From the NCBI GenBank assembly GCA_028565715.1, contig JAOXYC010100001.1, positions 1 to 14,083 on the forward strand: DNA of 14,083 nt, in the 5' to 3' direction. This DNA comes from Phoronis pallida (lineage: Eukaryota; Phoronida; Phoronidae). Below the pieces are notes generated by a model, which had not been told where the DNA came from, made no database searches, and was given only the letters and a program-made list of their open reading frames with translations. Both the position numbers and the translations under genes were made by a program. Numbering within the stretch: position 1 is the stretch's first letter; each line of letters opens with the position of its first letter. Of this stretch, positions 1 through 9,100 are shown piece by piece.

Positions 1-124
1 TTTTGTACATCAGGTTTGCTTCCCATAGTTTTTGTAGCTCTCCTTAACTGGTCAGCATAAATGTCCTCCTCATACTGTCCTGGACTTAGTGGAGATCTTG
101 GTAGTGTACTCGACTTGTAAGGAC
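1..124 (-). CDS. NPHS1: Exon: cytoplasmic tail, segment 3 (runs off the window)
   Basis: The acceptor ttaattacag at 125-134 opens this exon with phase 1, and the frame stays open to position 1, so its 3' end and the C-terminus are outside. Residues 1136-1176 read SPYKSSTLPRSPLSPGQ, then YEEDIYADQLRRAT. Tyr1153 (YEED) and Tyr1158 (YADQ) have acidic +1/+2 residues typical of SH2 ligands, and LPRSPLSPG is a Pro-rich candidate SH3 site. The exon has no long open frame of its own; the call rests on the acceptor and on an open, tail-like frame in phase. Confidence 0.78.
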
Positions 125-3100
125 CTGTAATTAATTCAAGAATATAGATTTTATTTACAGTTTTTATAGCATAAAAACCTGCCACATGAAAAAACAAAGG
201 CTAATTTTCAAAGTATTTCTTTGTGGTTCGCCAAATTATGTGGTGTGGTCTAGGAGCCCTCTTACAATGTGAGCTACAGTTAAAACTGTAACAAACTTGG
301 TAAGAGGGTTTAAAAGTAGAATACTGGCCTGAAATTCCGCTAAAAAGACAATGCCCTTTTCGTATATTTCTCTACTTCTTTTTTTTCAAATCTATTTCAT
401 CATGTTCAGGAATTATCAAATGCTATTGAAAACATAAGCTTTTTTTAATTATGACCCTTAAAAACATACATAGTCTCTACAGTCTGTAAACACTCCAAAA
501 TCAAGCACTGTTTCGGTTATTTTCACAAAAAATATTTTTCCAACACAGATCTATAATCTACATTGTAGAATAGCTAGATGAAATTATAATATCATCCCAC
601 GCATCAAAAAAACAATACAGTTATGTGTGACTACTATCAATGGCACACACATCAAACTTTGGGTTACCTAAACAATGACATCTAATTACTCCACTGGATT
701 TAAACCAACGATTTGGGAGTGAATTGTGGCGAGCTAAACAAAATCGTGGAAACAATTGTCATGGCTGCAGTGAATTTACTTTAAATTTAACAATTCATGA
801 AACATTCCAAACCCCACAAGACCCATCAAAACATCTATCAGTCAATTCTCAAATTAGAATGAAACAGGACTCACACTAATTCTAGACTCCAGTCTAAATA
901 GGTCATATTTAATGAAACCGAGATATTTTCAAGTAAACACAGTGGCATGTGTTCTATTAAAAGGCCCCGTTGACATTAACTCTACATTTAAAGATGAAAA
1001 GAAAACTTATACAATCAGTGACTTACTTTCCATCTGTGGTTGTGGCCAGTTAGTTGGTGCACCGACCACTGAGTCATCTAAGTAAGTACTAGCACCCTTA
1101 TTAACAAAGAAACTTCTTTGACTATCTAGAGTCTGAGTTGGGTATGTACCATTTGGGTATGTACCATATGGGTCCATGGGAGGTAGAAATACCCTCTTGA
1201 TGTCTTCATCACTCTGAAATGGTTTTAAAGAATTTTTAATAACTAAATATTTACAAAAATCATCCAAGACTTAAATCACTATTTGGTTACTAATCTAAGA
1301 CCTCCCGAACCATCATTCTAACTTACATTCATATACAAACTATATGATGTGCCAAGTAAATTGACAGCTGAGGAATTTTCATTTTCTACAACTTACATCG
1401 AAGGGTCGACTAAATTCATCAGGATATTCATCAATACTTTTATCATAGGTAGTGTAACTCTTAGTATCGTCCACTGAGGGCGGGTAGTTAGGACCCGTCG
1501 ATGTGGAGTACATTTCTATGGTGTTGATTTGACTAGAACCATCCGTGGAATCTGAAAATGCAAAATTTAGTGTAAACAGATTTGGATATAAAATTGCAAA
1601 AGAACTCACATTAACAATTACATTGACAATAGAAGACAAATTTACATCAGCAATTTATAGGTAGGTTTAAGATAAGTTTCGTCCAGCAAAACTAAAACCT
1701 TATGGAATTAAGAACATCCTCAACACAAAAGTATTGGCTACCTACTAATAAATGAGGAACACGAATAAGGCTATTAAGAAAATTTCTAGTCACGCAAGTG
1801 AACTTACCTTTATCCATTTTATTTTTCCTTTTCCTTCTTATGAAGAACATAATCAGGAATATATTGAGTATGAGAAGTAGAACGCCCACAATGGTAACAC
1901 TGAGGATAATGACCAAGGGAACCTCCTCTACCTCCTGACCACTCTCCGCCTTACCAGGCACCACACCTGAAAACAAAGATTACACAGGTTAGCAAAATGG
2001 AAAATCAGCAAATACGACTAGCTCAAGCTTTCCAAGAAGAAGTGAAAGTGTTAATATATTCTTTGATGTTTTAAAATTTTCCCTGCACTCATCATACCTT
2101 TAAATCTGACAGTTTAATAATATTGTATCTATGATAACATCAAATAAAAATTCAGAAAAAATATGATGGCAGTATTCAAAATATTACTAATTAAATGACT
2201 TTTCAACACTCATCAGGTTTTTATAAGAGTTTCAAGTCTGTAAGACAATGCAAGTTTGGCAATACTTACTTGATGTGGAGGCAATAACAGTAGTCTCAGG
2301 ATAGATACTATCTCCTTTATCATTCTTGCCCTTCACTGAAAACTCATACTCTGTGCCCAATTCCAATCCTGCATAAGCAACGTATACACAAACTTAGTAA
2401 ATTGAGTAAGAGGATTATTAAATGTTTCCATGACACCAGTCACCTCACTTCTTAGATCTTTCAACTTAAGATTTTGTTTTTCTATTGTTAAAGATTTTGT
2501 GATCAAAATAAATATATTTATCGAAAATTTGAAATCTAATGTTACCGTTAACTGATTTCTACTGTTTTATTTCAAAAGCTTGTAAAGGAGAAAACAGTTT
2601 TGCTTAAACGGAAATGTCTTAGTCAATTCTGTCAGCTCCAGAGATTTTGTTGGAGATTGAAATGTACAAAAACAACAAGTTTAATAGCTAATGGACTGCA
2701 AGTGCTATTTTCACATTGAATATGGAGCAGTTTAAGTATTTCTAATGTTTACTAAACCCCCTTTCCACGTCCTCTCACCTGTCACTGTATAGACATGATG
2801 GAAGGCCTCTGCATAATAAAACCCCTTAGAAAGGCCCTTGGTTGGTCTGTACCGGACCATGAAACTCTGTTCCAGACCTCCATCAAATCCAGGTACCCAC
2901 TTCAGGGCGATACTGTTATGGGTGGTGTTCACTAACTGAATATCTGTAGGCGGGTCTGGGGCACCTGGAACACAGAAATGGAAAGGATTAGAAAAAGACA
3001 AAATTTTGTTCAATGTTTTTTATAACGACTGTTTTATTATTAAAATAATGAATCTTGTCATTTTGTAATCTTTAAGATTACACCTTTTCCAACATTTATG

Positions 3101-6100
3101 TTAACATCAACTTTTTAAACTTAATGTATACATAAATGTTTGAATATGTCCATGTCTAATACTACTTCTAATATAGATTCAAACCCATTGCCTCTTTAAA
3201 CCACTTTGGTTTGAAATCTGAATTTTAAGTGCCATTTCCTAAAATACTGTCTGGAGCTGAAAAGTTAGTTACAAAAAGAGTATGATACAGATTTACTTTT
3301 TTTATTTTAAGTCATTGACAATATTTTTGAATAGGAGATAAGAACATTATTAAACATTTTACAGTGGCTTTCAACCTGAAGAATAATCAGTAACACATGC
3401 TTTGTGAAGATGCCATTAATATTTTGTGATCAGTTAAAAATAAACCAACAAAACATGTATTCTATTTCGACTACAAACTTGGCTAACATGCAATGGTTGT
3501 CAACACCCATCACTTGAAACAATACGAAAACAAAGACTTTTGACACAAAACAGCCCAAACAATCCAACGGGAAATTGAATTATTTTTTTTACATACTGCT
3601 ATACTCCCAAATGCTCTCTCCAGAGTAAACTGATTGGACGGTGGCATTAAAAATCATAACTTACACTACAAAATGATAAATAAAAGCCAACTTCACTAAA
3701 TACCCACCGCATATTTCTGGAGAGAACGGAATAATTGAAAATGAAATTAAAAGGTTTATTCAGGAGAAAATAAGTTTATATGGAAAGGATAAAATTTAGG
3801 TAAACTCTGCTGTGAACACATTTTGTCTACAAATTAAAGTGGATGCACCCAGTTACTTATTCAATAAATAACTTATAAAATATGGTTGTTACAAGTGAAT
3901 TGTGCATTTAGTTAGACAGGGCAGAATTAAGTGGCAGGGTAAGCCACACCCGGGAAGCCACAACATTGAGTTGAATTTTTAAACATAGCAGAAAACAGTG
4001 CATTTAAACCAGACATCCCTATAAAATATTCAATTAACATGTAAAGCATCTATCATGCTTCAACAATCAAATCAAAAAGCATAATATTTTCAGCCCCTGT
4101 ATCTTTTCACAACATCAGCAATGCATTGCAAAAACTGCACCACACAAAATACGTACTGGTTCCGTCCAAGGCGATGATGTAGGTGTCTTGTCCGAGCTCG
4201 TTCACAGCTGTGCAAACATATTCACTGTAATCATCCCATGTAACGTTCACAACTTTGAGAACCCCATTGTAGTGGACTGAGTCGATTTTAACCCTGTTCA
4301 TCTGGTATTTTGTTCCTGCAGCACCTTTCAATGTTACACCTCGCTGAAATGATAGAAATTTAGAAATCAAATAAACTTAAAGTGAAGAATTTTTAAAATA
4401 AAGTAACTTGAAAAACCAATTATCATCAATATTATTATACGTTAGGTTACTTTTTTAACTAGCTCAAAGCAGTTAAGAGGAACTTTACGGAAATTCTAGG
4501 GTGTCCAAATTTGACAAAACATTAACAGAAAGGGTTAGCACAGCCAAAATGCTTTTAAAAAGAAAACCCTATGTTACAAATTTGTGAAATCTTTAAAATA
4601 AGAATTGTGGCCATGTCAGTTCAGTATATTTTGCAAACAACCAAAATTTCTTTAATTCGAAGTGATCTTCATCAGGGCTTGTAACAACTCATGACAAAAA
4701 CCGCGGAAACCGAGATAATTCTCAAAAAGTTGACGAGCAAAAAAAAAACAAAAAACGCTGACGCGCCCCGAAAGTTGTCCTACAGTCCCTTCGAGCGTCA
4801 ATTCTAATGCTTTCTTTCAAATTTCAACCCATTGTGCTAAAATTCACTCGAAACGTGAACCGGCGCCATCTTTATTTTGGGTTGACTCTCTTTCCAACCG
4901 TCGAAACCAAAGAGCGATCACTAACTTCCGGTTTAAAAAATGGGCAAACACGGCGGGAGCAAAACGAAAACCACGGAAAGGTTCAGTGAAAAACGCGGAA
5001 ATCCGCGGAAAGGCGGACAATTCCAAGCCTTGCTTCATAATGAAACTGGTGCACCAACAGAAATTTACCTTTGTCCAAGTGAACGTGGGTGGTGGTGCAC
5101 CCTCAGCCCTACACACAACTGATCCACTAGCATCAATCTCTGCAGCTGATTTACTGAACTGTACTGACTTCGCTATCTCAGGAGCATCTGAAATTGACAA
5201 CAAATGTTTTGGAATCGGTTTAAGACAAAGCATTACACAGAGCGTTATGCAGTGGCAGTAAATACAACTTCAACAGTTAACATTCATGAACTTTATTTTT
5301 GAAAAGTTTGGAATTTTTAGAAGATGAGTAGCGGCATTCTCAAAAGTTTTGGGAACATTACTGAAAAATAAGGTTTCCAAAACATCAGGTAGTAGAACTC
5401 TGCAAGAGGAATAAACTGAGTTGAATTGGTGGCCATGCAGGTACATCTATTCATTTATGTCTCTAGTATTACAAGAATTTGGACACTATGTGGATGATGA
5501 AAGAACATAAAAGCTTAATTTTAATCCTGCATGAGTTCAAATGTGATTTGTAAGAAATGTTGATCATTTGTCATTCCTACTAGTTTGCAACTATTTTTAA
5601 CACACCAAAACTTACATTTAATAATCAGCTCAGCATTTTTCACAGCTGCGGCTCCAATCTTATTATTAGCGGTACAAGTAAAGTTGCCAGTATCACTCTT
5701 CACCACATTGCCAATATACAGCTTGGACGTGTGCGTGGAACTGTCAAACGTTATCTTAGCCCTCTTCATGTCATAACCTTCTCTCGTCCATGTTATCATT
5801 TCAGCGGTGACAACGGGGTTTGAGTCAACCTGGCATTCCAGTGTTACATTGTTGCCAGAAGACTTCATTACGGGAGATGTGACACGACTGATAATTGCTG
5901 GGTCTAAAATGGGAAGACAAATACAAATTCTTTTGTGTATTTAAGAAGCAGTACCTCATTGATACATTAGTTTTGTTGAAAATGGGGCTGTTCTCTGCAA
6001 TACTTATTACGAAAAAACTGAATCAGTTATGCAGAGAACAGCTGCATTTTCATTAAAAATACTAATTCTCCAATTATTTATCATTGCAAAAAGTTGCTTA

Positions 6101-9100
6101 TTAAATCTTAAATGTAATTTTCCCAAATATCATAGAAGAAGTAAAATCCAGTTACAAAATTGAAAACTCTTGAATAATTATTTTCAACATATACATAATG
6201 ACATTTTTTGAAAACATGATCTTGCATTTATATTTCAGTTTACAGGGTCAGTTTTTCATACGTTCTCCTACCTTACGATACTACTAAATTCTAAAAATGT
6301 GTCTTCCATCAAAGAAATATGTGACAGTATGACTTGATTGAAACCAAATCACCTACATTGCACAACCAGTTTGAAGGCATGTCTTGTCGCCCCTTCACTA
6401 TTATTTGCCTCACAGGCATAGTCCCCTGCGTCTTCCTTCTTAACCTCCGTAATATTCAGCAATGCCCCTTTCGACGTGAAATGCCCTATCTCCAGATCTT
6501 TCTTCCGCCTTTTCATCGGTTTCAGTTTAAGTTTCTCTCCGTTCTTATACCAAGTGTATGACTTGGGTTCAGGGTTCGCTTTGGTTGTCATATTGATGAT
6601 TGTACTTTCACCTTCGGTCACTGTGAACTCTGTTGGGATTCCTTCAAATATGGGCTTGTCTGTAATGAAAATAGTTGTTTCTAATATTCATGATAGTGAG
6701 AACTTTTTGTTTTAATGAAGTGGTTACAATGATACGATCGTTATAAGAGATAGTGCAAATTACATAATATTTTGAAAACAACATTTTTGTAAAAATTAAT
6801 TGTTTCTTGCAAGAGATATCGCCGTAATGTGTTGGGTCAAATCAGTCCCTTCTAGTCAGATATATAACAAGTCATAAGCTATTAGATATTTTTCATTATA
6901 GCCATAAGTATATTATTCGGATGAGATTGGAATTTCATTTTAAATGTTCAATAATGTCTACATACATGTAACATCCAGTTTGATTGCATCTTCTGTTGAT
7001 CGATCCATCAAGTGATTGGTGGCACGGCAACCATATTCCATCTTGTCATCATCGGCAGTTGGGGTTATATACAGACTGAAAAACGTTAAATGTACATGTA
7101 ATCAGTAATGTATGATAACGTTAATCAGAGACTTAAAGATACTGTCTCCCCGTTGATCCCCATCTGGCGTCAAATCCCAAATGAACTAGAACTTTTGTGT
7201 CCCTTGTCGAACATAATTTACTTGCATCTAGAGTACAAAAATTCAAAAAAATCTGAAACGGGGTAATTTGAGAGCCTTTGTGTCCGATTTTAACCTACTT
7301 TTAAGAAAAGATTGGCTCTAAAATCACCCCTTACAGATTTTTTGAATTTTTTGACTCAGATGCAAGTCAGTTATGTTCATCAAAGGACTCATACACAAAA
7401 TTTCTAGTTGATTTTCTTGACCAACGAGGAGACAGAATCTTTAACATTTACCTCACATAACTGATAAGAAGAAGAATCATTATGTAAATGCACATGCACT
7501 AATGAGCTACTACTAAAGCTCTTACAGTTTCTAATCATGACTTACTAGCTCAGTGTTGCCACGCCCCCATAGACGTCCGGCCGTTCTCCCAGGTTGACGC
7601 CCCCACTGATGGGGCTGCCATTCTTCAGCCATGTCAATGTAGATGCTGGGTTACTACTACCACTCTTACATGTGATATTAACAGGTTGACCAGCCTTGGC
7701 TGGGTTGGGCTTCGGAATGATTGACACATTTGATGGATGGACTGAAAAAAATCATATATGATTTGTTTTTTGAAAAGAGAGAAAAATTCAGAACCCGACC
7801 GGGAATCAAACCAGGGTCTCCTATTTTCATGATAGTTGTGCTAGTCCACAGTTATTTGTATTCATATATGATGTTTTTAAACATTAATTAAAATCAATTT
7901 CAACAAGCACAGACAAATAGTAAATCTAGAAGTTTAGTCTTCTTTCATGAAATTACTGAGCTTGAATTAGAAGATAAATTACTTATCAGATTACCAATAA
8001 ACTAAATTTACTCCATTGTGAGCTTTGCCTAATCAACTGAAAGAAGGGCAGCAGCACATTTGCTGACTTATTTACCAACATCATCGTCCATTTTAAAATA
8101 GGGTTCATTTGAAATTCGGTGCAACATTTTCTAAAATGCATATTCAACCTGATCACTTTTAATTTTCTAATGAAAAAGGAAAATTGAACAAATAATATTT
8201 ATCAGATGATAAACTCACAAATGACATGAAGTGTGGTGTTAGCCGTGAGAGGTTGTATGGTTGCTGGATTGGTCACGTTACACCTGTAGTCAGCTAAATT
8301 GTCATCAGCCATCAGAACAAGATTGATCTTATTGGTTACCCTGTTTCCTAACTCAGTTATAAGTCCCTCTATAGATTTACCACCTGGAAGTAAATAATGT
8401 GACAAATCTTTCTTGTACATACTGTTACATATCTGATTAATGTTGGTGCTGATGGAATTTTGAGGTGTTTTGTTAGCTGGACACTAACTAATGACATTTT
8501 TAATGAAATCCTTGGCATAGGCGGTAACTAATGATATTATGGTTACCAAACTTTGAGAGTTGGTGAATGAATTAGAAACCAAGGATCTTCTACCCGAGTT
8601 TTTAAAGTCTCAATTTCAACTAAAAAAATATGCTTTAAAGATACCAATATTTCAACTAAAAAAATATGCTTTAAAGATACCATTATTTCATTTGATGATA
8701 CAAAAGTTGAAAACTCTATGAAGACAAACCTTTCCACCAAGTGACTGTTCCTTTAGGATTTCCACCAAATGACTGACATGTGAGAATCTTGAGTGTTCCA
8801 GCCTTCAGTGTGTCACCAGCTTCATTACCACTGATTATGGGTGGGTTAGGTGGAGGATCTAGAAAACAAAGTTAAACATTACAGTTACTTGTACTAACAA
8901 CCCGATTAAAACATTTTAGTCTGTGATTTATTGCCTATATTGCAGTTTCACCCAAGGTTGTGTCCATAAGAGCGTATTTTTTTTTGGCAATTTTCCATTT
9001 CAACAAGTCTATCTTTTGGAAGGAAATTTGGGAAAAACCTAAACTGCAACACATTTCTCTCAAAAGAGAAACTTATAATTTTTTGTGATAGATCTATCTG

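Noticed and set aside
4940-5122. Plus-strand open frame starting MGKHGGSKTKTTE
   Set aside because: It runs over the antisense of the Ig9a exon, is only 60 codons, and its second half is the complement of that exon. The start is noted only as part of the CpG-patch finding.
4807-5261. Other overlapping open frames on both strands around the CpG patch (4807-4989 +, 4986-5261 +, and the 129-codon minus frame 4844-5233)
   Set aside because: The minus frame is the Ig9a exon read through its donor into the intron. The plus frames have no family pattern and are explained by CpG-rich composition with few stops.
5585-5776. Plus-strand open frame of 63 codons
   Set aside because: Antisense of the Ig8 exon.
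6334-6715. Two plus-strand open frames over the Ig7 exon
   Set aside because: Antisense shadows; no homology pattern and no splice or start context.
8543-8740. Minus-strand frame with a repeated SLKHIFLVEI peptide
   Set aside because: The peptide repeat comes from the 36 bp intronic duplication, and the frame only grazes the Ig5a exon, in the wrong context.
8941-9050. TTGCAGTTT and AAACTGCAA inverted pair
   Set aside because: Only 9 bp paired over a ~100 bp gap; expected by chance in a window of this size.
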